Origin: CAWEHT01 sp963808455
Lineage (GTDB): Bacteria; Chloroflexota; Anaerolineae; CG2-30-64-16
Assembly: GCA_963808455.1 (NCBI GenBank)
Contig: CAWEHT010000136.1
Span: 1 to 40,594, forward strand
DNA: 40,594 nucleotides
Direction: 5' to 3'
The notes under the pieces are model-generated. The model ran no database searches and was not told where the DNA came from. It was given only the letters and a program-made list of their open reading frames with translations. Shown here in pieces: positions 7,511 through 16,598 of this stretch (position 1 is its first letter; every line of letters starts with the position of its first letter). Made by a program: the position numbers and the translations under genes.

Positions 7511-8968
7511 CTATACGCCGGCCGCATCGGCCAGCTCGCGCCCCGCTTGCAATAACAGTTGGACGACCTCATCGCTGTGGGCCTCGGCGTACACGCGCAG
7601 CAAAGGCTCCGTGCCCGAAGGCCGGATCAAGAGCCAGCTATCATCTTTGAGCAAGTACTTCACACCATCGCGCGTGTTCACAGCAGTCACCGGGATGCCG
7701 CCGAGCACTTGCGGCGGTTCGACGCTCAGACGGGCCACCAGGGCCCTCTTGTCGAAGGGCTGTGTCGTGAAATCGTTGCGACCGTAGCAGAATGTGCCAA
7801 TTTCGGCCATGATTTCGTCCATCAGCTGCTCGGGGGTGCGCTGATAATAGGCCACGATCTCGGTCAGCAGCAACCCCATCAGCACGCCATCCCCCTCCGG
7901 GATATGCCCCTTGACACTGATGCCCCCCGATTCCTCGCCACCGATCAACACATCTTCGCTCAGCATGAGGTCTCCGATGTGATTGAAGCCCACCGGAGTC
8001 TCACATACGGCCAACCCATGTTTCTGGGCCAACCGGTTGAGCATCTGGGTTGTCGATACGGTCTTGACGACCATGCCGCTCAGCCGGCGTCGCTCGACGA
8101 GATAACGCAGCGCGAGCGTCATCACGCAGTGCGGGTCGATGAAGCGGCCGGTGGGCCCGATGGCCCCTGTGCGGTCGGCATCTCCGTCAGTTGCCAACCC
8201 CAGGTCGAGATGTTCGCCGATCACGATGTCTACCAGCGGTTGCAGGTATTTCCGGATCGGCTCGGGGTGGATGCCATTGAAACCCGGATTCATCTCGCCG
8301 CGGATCTCGGTCACAGCCGCGCCGGCTTCTGCCAACATGCCGCTCAGGTAGCCTCGGCCTGTACCATACATGGCATCGACAGCCACGCGCAGCTTCGCCT
8401 TGCCGATGGTCTCAAAGTCGATCAGCCGGTGCAAATGCTCGCGATAAGCGGGCAAAGGGTCGAAGCGGGTGATCTGCCCTGCGGCCAACGCCTGGTCGGC
8501 GGCCAGCCGGGCCGGCTGCCGGCCCGCGGCCAGGTTTTGGGCCAGCCTCTCCTCGACGCACCTGGTATCGGCCGGGCTGGCGCCCCCGCCTTGGGCCGAC
8601 TTCAGCTTGATCCCGTTGTACCGGGGTGGATTGTGGCTGGCTGTGATCATGACGCCGCCGGCTGCGCCCATGTGTGGGATCGCAAACGAGATGGCCGGGG
8701 TGGGGGCGTCGGCCTTTGCCAGGGCAACGCATAACCCGTTGCCTGCCAGCACTTCGCTGACCGCGAGAGCATAGCGGTCTGACAGGAAACGCGTGTCGAA
8801 ACCAACGACCGCCAGGGGCTCGTCCTGCATCGGCTGGCCGGGCTTTGCCGGCTGGCACTTGTCCAACAGCACGTCGGCGATCGCCTGCGCGACCAACCGG
8901 ACGTTGGCGAACGTGAACTCGTCACTGATTACCGCTCGCCAGCCATCCGTGCCAAACTGAATTGTCAT
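7511..8968 (-). CDS. Phosphoglucomutase/phosphomannomutase
   Basis: A 485-residue alpha-D-phosphohexomutase that interconverts hexose 6- and 1-phosphates. All four site motifs are present: the phosphoserine loop TASHNPPRYNG (S111), the metal loop DGDADR (261-266), the sugar-specificity loop GGEESGG, and the phosphate clamp RPSGTEPLLRVYAE near the C-terminus. The GEESGG loop suits glucose or dual substrates. The frame is open for about 70 residues further upstream, but MTIQFGTDGWR at 8968 is the family start and has a GAGG site; the extension is compositionally odd. It follows the nucleotidyltransferase fusion by 52 bases, so both are probably one operon making activated sugar for the glycan genes. 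Confidence 0.93.
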   Translation of the reverse strand: MTIQFGTDGWRAVISDEFTFANVRLVAQAIADVLLDKCQPAKPGQPMQDEPLAVVGFDTRFLSDRYALAVSEVLAGNGLCVALAKADAPTPAISFAIPHMGAAGGVMITASHNPPRYNGIKLKSAQGGGASPADTRCVEERLAQNLAAGRQPARLAADQALAAGQITRFDPLPAYREHLHRLIDFETIGKAKLRVAVDAMYGTGRGYLSGMLAEAGAAVTEIRGEMNPGFNGIHPEPIRKYLQPLVDIVIGEHLDLGLATDGDADRTGAIGPTGRFIDPHCVMTLALRYLVERRRLSGMVVKTVSTTQMLNRLAQKHGLAVCETPVGFNHIGDLMLSEDVLIGGEESGGISVKGHIPEGDGVLMGLLLTEIVAYYQRTPEQLMDEIMAEIGTFCYGRNDFTTQPFDKRALVARLSVEPPQVLGGIPVTAVNTRDGVKYLLKDDSWLLIRPSGTEPLLRVYAEAHSDEVVQLLLQAGRELADAAGV

Positions 8969-9020
8969 TACACTGCCTCGTGTTGGGGTGATGGGGGTTA
9001 AGTCTCGATTGCGATGGGAT

Positions 9021-11577
9021 TCACATCCGCGCGGGGTTCTGTGGGTCTGTCTGCCCATCTGGCTTGCAAGGCTCTCCAGCCAACTCTGCGACCAGCCGGC
9101 CATATCTGCCGACCAGCTCGCGTGCGGCCGGGGTCGACCGGGCCTCGGCCACGATCTGGAAGATGGCGCGGTCGGCATCCGACCGGATCAGCACCCACTC
9201 CCCGTCGTCAAGGTGGATTTTCACGCCGTCGGTGGTGTCGATACGCTCCGTGGCAAACTGTTCCATCAGGCAGCGCATGACACGTCCCTTGCTTTCCCAC
9301 GTGGCTTCGACCTGGTCTGCGGCCACGAAAAAGGGTGGCAGGTCAGCCACCACTTGCGAAAGCCGGGTATGTTGCAGGGCGAGCAATTCCAGAAGCTTGC
9401 CCACGGCCACCAGGCCGTCAATCGCGGGGTGTAGCGCGGGGAAGATGAAATTGCCGGTGCCATCGCTGGCCATCACGACCGCTTCACCGGCGGCCGCTTC
9501 CATCATGGCCTGGACGTCGGCCTGGCAACGGATGACCCGGCCTCCATAGCGCTCGGCCAGGCGCTCGAAGACTTGCGATTGATCGGCCGTGATGACGATC
9601 GTGCTGCCCGGATGTGTCCGGAAGACCAGAGATGCCATGGCCGCGCTCATCACGGGGTCGAGCACCGATGTGCCTTGGTTGTCCGCGACGAACATCTTTT
9701 CCCCGCCGATATCCAGGCGCACGCCGAGGCTACAATCCTGCAAGGCGCCGGTGATGGTGGCAAGTTGTCCACGCTCAGCCCAGAACTGTTCCTGGCTCAC
9801 CGCGATCTTCCTGTCATCGATGCGCGCATTGAGCGGTACCACTTCCACGTCCAGATATTCGAGCAGCTCGGGCAGCACATCGGCCGCCGGCGCGTGGGCA
9901 TAATCCACCACGATCTTGAAACGCGCATCGCGGACTGCCGGGACGTTGATCGCGCGTCAGATAGCCGCGCGCGTAAACATCGATCACGTCAAGCGCGTAC
10001 TCTATGTTGCCGATGTCCTCCATGTAGGCGCGGCGGAAATCCTCGCGGTAGAAGACTCGCTCGATGGCGCGTTCTTGTTCGTGCGTCAGATTTTGACCGT
10101 TGCGATCGATGAAGCGGATGTCTACTACCCGCTGGTCGTAGGGCGACAGGCGGACGTGGAGGCCGCCGGCCGCGCCAATGGCGCGTGTGTAATAGCGTGC
10201 TATGGGAATCGGGACCTGCCGCAGGTCCAGCACGTTGTTGCCGGCCGAGGGCAGGCCGGCGATGAGGGCACGTTTCAGCATGCGTGGGCTGCGGTGAGGA
10301 TCGCGGTTGATCGTAATGACGCTGCCTTTGGGCAGGACGGAGCCAAAAGCCGCGCCCAGGCGCACCACGAAGTCGGGCGTGAGGTCAACATTTACCACGC
10401 CGGTGACGCCGAAGCGGCCGAAGAGCCCGCGCTTGCCCTGTGAGCCCCAGATGATACTGTGGTTGACCATCGCGCCTGCCTCGACCTCTTTGCCGGGCCA
10501 CAGTTTGACGGCCGGGCCGATGACCGCGCCCTCGCCAATGACGCATCGATCGGCCACGATGCTGCCTTCCAGCGCCACGGATCGCGCCTTCAGGCTGCAT
10601 TGCTGCCCGATGACGCTCCCATGCAGTTCGGCGCCTTCGCCGACATAGCAATTGCGCCAGATCACGCTGCGATCCACACGCACACGATAGTCCAACACGG
10701 TGTATTCGCCGATCACGGCGGGTCCACGAACGACGGCGCCACCCTTGATCTTAACTTCTTTGCCCAGGTACATCGGGCCAAAGAGTTGAGCGTCTGGGTG
10801 GATCTCAACCGGGCCGCCGGTCCAGATCCCGGCCGCGAAGTGGTGGCCCAATTCGCCGAGGCTGACCTGACCATTTAGCACATCGGCGTTGCCGCGATGA
10901 TACTCGCTCAGCGTGCCGACGTCGCACCAATACCCCTCCGCGGCGTAGCCGACGAGCGGCTCCCCGCGCGCGATCATGGCCGGAAAGACGTCGTGGCTCC
11001 AGTCCAGCCTTTCGCCCGTGGGGATGTGGGCAAGCGCCTCAGGTTCCATCACATAGATGCCCGCATTCACGGCATCGGAGGTCACCTCACCCCAGCCCGG
11101 TTTTTCGAGGAATTGGGTAACGCGCCCGTTCGCACCGAGATTGACTACCCCATAATCGAGGGGGTTGGGCACATGCGAGAGAGCCACCGTGATCAGGGCG
11201 GATTGGGCGCGATGGTACTCGACGATTGCGCTCAGGTCGAAACTGGTCAACGCATCGCCACTGAGCACCAGAAACGGTTCGCGGCCTTGCAGCAAGTGGG
11301 CTGCGTTCTTGACACTCCCTGCTGTGCCCAGGGGAGTTTCCTCGAGCACATATTCGATATTCAGATCCAGTGATTTACCGTCACCGAAATAGTCCTGGAT
11401 CTGGTTGGCGAGATACTGTACAGTAATCACCACATCCGAGATGCCGTGCTGCCGCAACAGATACAGGATATGGCCCAACAACGGGCGGTTGACTATCGGC
11501 AACATCGGCTTGGGCCGGGACAATGTGAGCGGGCGCAAGCGGGAGCCCTCGCCTCCGGCCATCACGACCGCTTTCAT
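9021..11577 (-). CDS. Nucleotidyltransferase / phosphomannomutase-like fusion, frameshifted
   Basis: The first frame (11577 to about 9950) encodes a nucleotidyltransferase domain beginning KAVVMAGGEGSRLRPLTLSRPKPMLP, a left-handed beta-helix with hexapeptide repeats (about 250-370) and the beginning of a mutase-like fold. An extra G in the CGCGATC stretch near 9950 breaks the frame; the second frame (to 9021) continues smoothly with NVPAVRDARFKIVVDYAHAP. The rejoined protein would be about 850 residues, close to the family's usual length. The domain order matches mannose-1-phosphate guanylyltransferase-type fusions. The mutase part has lost the catalytic motifs (see findings). SD AAGGAG precedes the start. 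The frameshift may be a sequence error or real damage. Confidence 0.85.
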
Positions 11578-11651
11578 GCCGGCTCCTTTCCGCAGCAGGA
11601 AGCTGAATTGCGACTCGAGACCGCCCTTTCGGCGTTAGCACTCCACAAACT

Positions 11652-11681
11652 ATCATACCATAGAAAGACGAAACGAAACAA
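11652..11681 (-). promoter_or_regulatory. Promoter of the nucleotidyltransferase/mutase operon
   Basis: On the minus strand, TATGAT (11657-11652) has an extended -10 (TGG just before it), with TTGTTT 18 bases upstream (11681-11676). It is divergent from the mutS2 promoter about 40 bases away. Predicted leader about 70 bases. Confidence 0.5.
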
Positions 11682-11717
11682 CTGCCTGCCAGATCCACCA
11701 GCGAGGCGCGCCGATAC

Positions 11718-11746
11718 TTGAAGACGCTGCTTCGCAAGTGTATACT
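11718..11746 (+). promoter_or_regulatory. mutS2 promoter giving a near-leaderless mRNA
   Basis: TTGAAG (11718-11723), a 17-base spacer and TATACT (11741-11746). Transcription would begin at about 11753, four bases before the mutS2 ATG, and there is no ribosome site in front of that ATG. Confidence 0.65.
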
Positions 11747-11756
11747 AGCGCCACCT

Positions 11757-14243
11757 ATGGATCAAAGAGCATTGCGCGTGCTTGAGTTCGAACGCATCCG
11801 TCAGCGCCTGGCGCGCTCGACGTCGTTCTCGGTTGGTGAACAACTGGCGTTGGCCTTGCAGCCCACTGATGATGCCCGGCTGGCGCGCGAGTGGCAGGCC
11901 GAAACGCGGGAGGCCGTCCGCCTGCTGGACGAAAAGAGCGCTGTGGAGCTGGGCGGAGTGCATGATCTCCGGCCTTTCGTGGATCAAGCGGTGCGCGGCA
12001 GCGTCTTGGTGCCGCTGGAGTTGCTGGACGTACGCGGCACGCTGCAGGCGGCCCGCAACGTCCAGCGCGCCCTCATCCGGCAGAGCGAACAGGGCCCCCA
12101 TCTGGCCGACATCGCCGAGCGCATTGCGGTCCCGAGGGAGTTTGTCGACGAAATTGGGCTGTGTATCGACGAGCGCGGCGAGGTGCTGGAGACGGCCAGC
12201 GAGGCGCTGGGGCGCATCCGGCGCGAGCTGCGCGACGCGCACAGCCATTTGCTCGACCGCCTGCAAAGGATCGTGGCCTCGCCCGACTACAGCGCTTTCC
12301 TTCAGGAGCCGATCGTCACCCAACGGCAGGGCCGGTACGTGATTCCGCTGCGCGCGGAATTCAAGGGGCGCATCCCCGGCTTGGTGCAGGACCTTTCGGG
12401 CAGCGGCGCGACCCTCTTCATCGAGCCCCTGGTCGTAGTCGAACTGAATAACCGCTGGCGCGAGGCGCAATTGGCCGAGGAAGCGGAGATCCGGCGTATC
12501 CTGGCACGCCTCACGGCGATGCTCGCTGAACATGCAGAGGCTGTGCGTGCCACGGTCGAAGCCCTTGGCGATCTCGACCTGATCTTGGCCAAAGCGCGCT
12601 ATGCCGGTGAGTTGCATGCCACCGAGCCGGTCTTGAAGGGGGTGGGGCCGCTCGGCCACCAGCACGTGTGGGAAGCCCGCGCCGGCGATGCCGGACCTGC
12701 CGTCGAGCCACACGGGTCTGCTACGCTGCCCAATGTCCCCCATCCTATCGCGGAGCCTCGCGCCGGGCAGCGCCATCCCGGCACCGTGCTCGATCTCAAG
12801 CAAGCCCGCCATCCCCTGCTTGACCCATTGACGGTCGTGCCGATCGATATCCATCTGGATACTGGCTATTATGTGCTGCTGATCACCGGCCCTAACACCG
12901 GCGGCAAGACGGTCGCGTTGAAAACCGCCGGCCTGCTGGTGCTCATGGCGCAGGCCGGGCTGCAGATCCCGGCGGCCGATGGATCGGCTATGTCCGTGTT
13001 CGAAGATGTGTTGGCCGATATCGGTGACGAACAAAGCATCGAGCAGAGCCTGTCAACCTTTTCTTCGCATATGACGCACATCATCGATATCCTGGAGCGG
13101 GCGACGCCGATGTCTCTGGTATTGTTGGACGAGTTGGGTGCGGGGACCGATCCGGAAGAGGGAGCGGCTCTGGCACAGGCTTTGCTCAACACGCTCCTCG
13201 AGCGGCGCATCACGACCCTGGCGACAACACATTACTCTGAGCTGAAGCTTTTCGCTCACAATACACCGTTCGTGCAGAATGCCAGCGTGGAATTCGACAT
13301 CGAAACGCTGAGCCCGACCTATCGCCTGACCATTGGCCTGCCTGGACGCTCCAACGCCCTTGCCATCGCCCGACGCCTGGGCCTGCCTGCAGCGGTAGTG
13401 CAACAAGCTGAGGCGCTGGTACCGTCGCAGACGAAGGAAACTGAGGCCATGCTGGCGGAAATCCAACGAGCTCAGGAATCCGCTGGGGCGGCAGAGTCCG
13501 CTGCGCAAGCGGCCCAGCGCCAGGCCGAAGCCATGAGCGCGTCTCTGCGCCAGCGCCTGGCTGAAACCGAGGAAAAGCGGCGAGAGGTCATCAACGAGGC
13601 GCGTGCCCAGGCCGCCGCCGAGCTGGACGCTTTGCGCGAGGAAGTGGCCCGTGTGAGGGAGCGCGCAGCCGGCATCCCGACCCGGGAGATCCGTCACGAG
13701 ACCTGGCTGGCCGAAGCCGAAGCCGTGCTCGCACGCCGTGCCGCCGAGGCGCGCCCCATACCTCCCGCCGAGGCGAGCCTGCCCTTGCTGGTCGATGGTC
13801 CCGTCCAGACCGGTGATAGGGTGTGGGTGCCGGCCCTGCAGGCCTCGGGTGAGGTTGTGAGCGCGACCGGGCGCGATGTGGAGGTGCGCGTCGGCTCGTT
13901 TCGCACGAAACTACCCGCCCATCGGGTCGAGTTACGGGAGCGCGGCGGCCGAGAGGCCGTGCAGGTCGCGGCGACAACGCCGCGGCCGCCCAGCCCCGGC
14001 ATGGAACTGGATTTGCGCGGGCTGACCGTCGATGATACGTTGATCGAACTGGATCGCTATCTCGACACTGCTTACCTGGCCGGCCTGCCTTTCGTGCGCA
14101 TCATCCACGGCAAAGGCACCGGCGCGCTGCGCCAGGCGGTGCGCCAAGCAATGCGCGATCACCCGTTGGTCACCAGCTTCCGTTCCGGCGAGGCCGAGGA
14201 AGGTGGAAACGGCGTGACTGTGGCCAATCTCGCGCCACGGTGA
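11757..14243 (+). CDS. mutS2: MutS2 family ATPase/Smr nuclease
   Basis: An 828-residue MutS2 protein. In other bacteria MutS2 suppresses homologous recombination and also splits collided ribosomes. The core and coiled-coil clamp region occupy about 1-330. The ATPase domain has Walker A GPNTGGKT from about residue 378, then SLVLLDELGAGTDPEEGAAL (Walker B) and TTHYSELK. A long coiled coil follows, and the C-terminal Smr domain starts at MELDLRGLTVDDTLIELD and holds IIHGKGTGALR. A region of about 35 residues before the ATPase domain is variable and Pro/His-rich. The MDQRALRVLEFERI start was chosen over an upstream TTG because that TTG is the promoter's -35 element. Likely first gene of a mutS2-DUF6391-holA operon. 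Confidence 0.95.
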   Translation: MDQRALRVLEFERIRQRLARSTSFSVGEQLALALQPTDDARLAREWQAETREAVRLLDEKSAVELGGVHDLRPFVDQAVRGSVLVPLELLDVRGTLQAARNVQRALIRQSEQGPHLADIAERIAVPREFVDEIGLCIDERGEVLETASEALGRIRRELRDAHSHLLDRLQRIVASPDYSAFLQEPIVTQRQGRYVIPLRAEFKGRIPGLVQDLSGSGATLFIEPLVVVELNNRWREAQLAEEAEIRRILARLTAMLAEHAEAVRATVEALGDLDLILAKARYAGELHATEPVLKGVGPLGHQHVWEARAGDAGPAVEPHGSATLPNVPHPIAEPRAGQRHPGTVLDLKQARHPLLDPLTVVPIDIHLDTGYYVLLITGPNTGGKTVALKTAGLLVLMAQAGLQIPAADGSAMSVFEDVLADIGDEQSIEQSLSTFSSHMTHIIDILERATPMSLVLLDELGAGTDPEEGAALAQALLNTLLERRITTLATTHYSELKLFAHNTPFVQNASVEFDIETLSPTYRLTIGLPGRSNALAIARRLGLPAAVVQQAEALVPSQTKETEAMLAEIQRAQESAGAAESAAQAAQRQAEAMSASLRQRLAETEEKRREVINEARAQAAAELDALREEVARVRERAAGIPTREIRHETWLAEAEAVLARRAAEARPIPPAEASLPLLVDGPVQTGDRVWVPALQASGEVVSATGRDVEVRVGSFRTKLPAHRVELRERGGREAVQVAATTPRPPSPGMELDLRGLTVDDTLIELDRYLDTAYLAGLPFVRIIHGKGTGALRQAVRQAMRDHPLVTSFRSGEAEEGGNGVTVANLAPR

Positions 14244-14319
14244 GGCCCGCAGCGGTAGGCGTGGGCGCGGCCCAGCGCGCGCCAAGGTGACGCCGGCGCT
14301 GGGAAAGGAAGAGACTCCA

Positions 14320-14811
14320 ATGAGCGGTCGTTCGTTGACGCAGCGGCTACGGCAGAACCACGCGATCGAGCATGCAACGCTGACCATCCTCAGCCGAAGG
14401 CGACCAGATGTGCGGCTGGTTGCCCGCACGGACTTGCTTGGCTTCATGGTTTATGGTGAGGTCGATGCTGGCGACCTTTGGGGGGCGGCGGAAGAGGCCG
14501 TGCAGCGGCTGAAGGCGGGCGAAGCAGCCCTGGCCGTGCACCCAAACTGCGGAACGAATCTGGTGGCCGCCGGGACGCTGAGCGCTTTCGGGGCGCTACT
14601 TGCCGGAGCCGGGCGCCGGCGCACCCTATGGGAGCGCATCCCGAGCGCGATCCTGGGAGCGACCGGAGCTTTGGTGCTGGCTGGCCCGGCGGGGCGATGG
14701 CTGCAAACTAACGTGACGACTTCGGCGGATGTCGATGGCGCGGTCGTGACTTCCGTTGAACGGCTTGGCGCGACCCCCGTGCCGCGACACCGCGTCGCTA
14801 TCAGCGGGTGA
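14320..14811 (+). CDS. DUF6391-like membrane protein
   Basis: A 163-residue protein resembling DUF6391 proteins known from Chloroflexota and cyanobacteria; the assignment is from memory of the conserved segment RLRQNHAIEHATLTIL (about 8-23) and CGTNLVAAGTLSAF. Two hydrophobic segments (about 90-110 and 120-140) suggest a small membrane-anchored protein with a soluble N-terminal part. The HAIEHAT motif has two histidines and a glutamate that could bind metal, but no activity is known. The ATG at 14320 has an AAGGAAGAG site; an upstream in-frame start is less likely. It lies 76 bases after mutS2 and 4 bases before holA, so the three are probably cotranscribed. Confidence 0.75.
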   Translation: MSGRSLTQRLRQNHAIEHATLTILSRRRPDVRLVARTDLLGFMVYGEVDAGDLWGAAEEAVQRLKAGEAALAVHPNCGTNLVAAGTLSAFGALLAGAGRRRTLWERIPSAILGATGALVLAGPAGRWLQTNVTTSADVDGAVVTSVERLGATPVPRHRVAISG

Positions 14812-14815
14812 GCGG

Positions 14816-15922
14816 ATGATCCTCCTGGTCCATGGGCCGGCAGAGCTCCTGCGCGCAGAGGCGGTGCAACAGGTTCGCGCCGGGCTGGCGCCTGATCCAG
14901 CCCTGGCTGACCTGAACACGGTCAGGTTGGATGGGCGGCAGGTCACAGTCGGCGAATTGCAATTTGCCTGTGGGGCTCTGCCGTTCCTCGCCGACCGGCG
15001 CCTGGTGATCGTCGAGCGCTTGCTGGCGCGGCTATCGGCTTCGGGGCCGAGGCCCAAGCGCGAGGCAGCCGTGCCGGGAGCGGGCATGCCACCCCGGGGA
15101 AGTTCAGCCGCCGAGGCCGAATCTCCAAGCAGCGATCCCCAGGGCGCCCGTGCCGGCAACGCGCCGGCCGGGTCTCTGAAGGCCTGGCTGGATGTTTTCG
15201 ACCAGGTGCCGGACGCGACGACTGAGCTCGTCCTGGTTGAGGAGGACGTGGTGTCCGGAGGCGCCGTCTTGCGTCGCCTCATCGAGCTACAACGCGCCGG
15301 CCGCGCCCGGATCATCGTCTGTGAAAAACCTAAGCGGCGCGATCTGCCGCTCTGGATCCAGGAGCGGGCCCGGATGCGAGGCGTGCAGCTGGACGGCGCC
15401 GCCCTGGCAGATCTGGCCGACTTTGTTGGCGATGATCTTCGCCAGCTTGACCAGGAACTGATCAAGCTGCGAGACTTTGCCGGTGGCCGGAACGTTGTGC
15501 GGCGCGAGGTCGTCCGGCGGCTCGTTTCTGCGACGCGCGCCGCCAACGTGTTCGACATGGTGGATGCCCTGGCTGCCGGCAACGCGCCACAGGCTGGCCG
15601 TCTCTTGCGCCACGCCATAGACGTGGATGGCGAACAGCCGCTCGGCTTGCTCGCTCTGCTTGGCCGGCGCTTCCGCCAGTTGATCCAGGCCAAGGCGCTG
15701 GCGGGTGAGGGTCTGCGGCCCGCCGAGATCGCGGCTCAGCTGGGCCAGGCTGAATGGCAAGCCGGTCGGCTGTTGGAGCAGGCCAGCCGGCAAAACGAGA
15801 GCCGTCTTGTACGGGCCCTGGAGCGCATCCTGGCTGCGGACGAGGCCATCAAGACGGGCAAGTGTGCCGATCGCGAAGCGCTGGACATCCTGTTGGCCGA
15901 GCTCATCTTCGCGCCGGTGTAA
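14816..15922 (+). CDS. holA: DNA polymerase III subunit delta
   Basis: A 368-residue clamp-loader subunit that opens the beta sliding clamp. The N-terminal domain opens MILLVHGPAELLRAEAV and continues FACGALPFLADRRLVIVERLL. The middle domain holds TELVLVEEDV and the C-terminal collar domain contains DVDGEQPLGLLALLGRRFRQLIQAKAL. Between the first and second domain is a roughly 40-residue Pro/Gly/Ser/Ala-rich linker (about 75-120) longer than usual for the family. The start at 14816 follows the DUF6391-like gene's stop by four bases; an upstream in-frame start would overlap that gene and is not needed. Confidence 0.92.
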   Translation: MILLVHGPAELLRAEAVQQVRAGLAPDPALADLNTVRLDGRQVTVGELQFACGALPFLADRRLVIVERLLARLSASGPRPKREAAVPGAGMPPRGSSAAEAESPSSDPQGARAGNAPAGSLKAWLDVFDQVPDATTELVLVEEDVVSGGAVLRRLIELQRAGRARIIVCEKPKRRDLPLWIQERARMRGVQLDGAALADLADFVGDDLRQLDQELIKLRDFAGGRNVVRREVVRRLVSATRAANVFDMVDALAAGNAPQAGRLLRHAIDVDGEQPLGLLALLGRRFRQLIQAKALAGEGLRPAEIAAQLGQAEWQAGRLLEQASRQNESRLVRALERILAADEAIKTGKCADREALDILLAELIFAPV

Positions 15923-15941
15923 GGTGCGGTTCGACCGCGCC
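15923..15941. terminator. Hairpin between convergent holA and small-protein genes
   Basis: GGTGCGGT (15923-15930) pairs with ACCGCGCC (15934-15941) around a TCG loop, one pair being G-U. It begins immediately after the holA stop codon and ends 4 bases before the stop of the convergent gene. It lacks a T-run, so termination is only probable. Confidence 0.4.
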
Positions 15942-15945
15942 TGCC

Positions 15946-16197
15946 TCAGCCATTCTCCACGCCCACCCAAAAGTGATGCGGCAAAATGCTCTGAGATGGC
16001 ACGACGCGCAGAGTGGCGTTGAAATCGCCTGCCAGCGCGACCGCCTGGCCCTGGCTGGTGAGCTGCGTCTGGTTGACATAGCATGTGTCTGGTGAGTTGC
16101 CAAACTTCTCGTTGTAGTGCCTGGCTGCTTCCGCGATCTTGGCATCCAATCCGCGCTGAGGATCGTTGTCGAACCAGAGTAAGCCTATCCGCATCAT
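15946..16197 (-). CDS. Small conserved-looking protein in the lexA operon
   Basis: An 83-residue protein I cannot assign to a family. It opens with a beta strand and acidic turn (MRIGLLWFDNDP), followed by a charged helix (LDAKIAEAARHYNEKFG) and PDTCYVNQTQL; the ending HHFWVGVENG is hydrophobic and aromatic. There is one cysteine and no signal peptide or membrane segment. It is the last gene of the SOS-controlled unit, 28 bases after the small membrane protein gene. Two adjacent ATGs (16197, 16194) follow a G-rich ribosome site, and either could be used. Codon use and the intact frame support a real gene. Confidence 0.65.
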   Translation of the reverse strand: MMRIGLLWFDNDPQRGLDAKIAEAARHYNEKFGNSPDTCYVNQTQLTSQGQAVALAGDFNATLRVVPSQSILPHHFWVGVENG

Positions 16198-16225
16198 TCA
16201 GCCCCCTTTCTGCCTGGCAGGGAGA

Positions 16226-16597
16226 TCACGCCAGGCGATCCTCGCTATCGCCAACCACCCGCAAGCGGCGGAATGCGCTGTCATGCATGGGCTGTGGTGG
16301 AGGCTCAGGCGCATAAACTGGCTGGCCAGGCCGCTGGCCGAAATCGTAGGGATTCAAGATGATCACGGGCGGCTGCGGAAGAGGTGGAGAGGCAGGCTGC
16401 GGCGGTTCGCTCTGCCAGAGCGCGTGGCGCTCACGCCGCAGGAGGACCACCACGAGCAAACTTGCCGGCACACCGGCGGCAACCCCCACGGCGACCCCCA
16501 CGATGACGGCCATAGCATCCGCGCTCATCTGCCTGCCGATGAGCAGTGCCAGGGTGACGCCGAAACCCAACATGAGTGGCACGATCGAGCGTTTCAT
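16226..16597 (-). CDS. Small membrane protein with proline-rich tail, lexA operon
   Basis: A 123-residue protein of unknown function. Two hydrophobic segments (about 5-20 and 27-50, the second ending at LLRRERHALW) suggest a membrane hairpin. The rest is a cytosolic or surface tail rich in proline (PPQPASPPLPQPPVIILNP). The ATG at 16597 has an AAGGAG site and starts 1 base after the stop of the FtsK-like gene, a spacing that implies translational coupling. The open frame extends further upstream but only as a shadow inside the FtsK-like gene. It could anchor the FtsK-like ATPase, which has no membrane segment of its own; this is an inference from gene order. Confidence 0.7.
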   Translation of the reverse strand: MKRSIVPLMLGFGVTLALLIGRQMSADAMAVIVGVAVGVAAGVPASLLVVVLLRRERHALWQSEPPQPASPPLPQPPVIILNPYDFGQRPGQPVYAPEPPPQPMHDSAFRRLRVVGDSEDRLA

Positions 16598-16598
16598 G

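Noticed and set aside
7559..8734. A 391-residue open frame opposite the phosphohexomutase
   Set aside because: Mirror of the mutase codons; His/Gln/Arg-rich and without family signal.
11745..13034. A 429-residue open frame on the strand opposite mutS2
   Set aside because: Shadow of mutS2 in GC-rich DNA: the plus-strand protein shows complete MutS2 motifs, while this frame has no recognisable domain.
15050..15180. Possible copy in holA of the same mobile insertion as in the methyltransferase
   Set aside because: The two Pro/Gly-rich segments show no shared DNA stretch by eye, and linkers in this position of HolA vary naturally.
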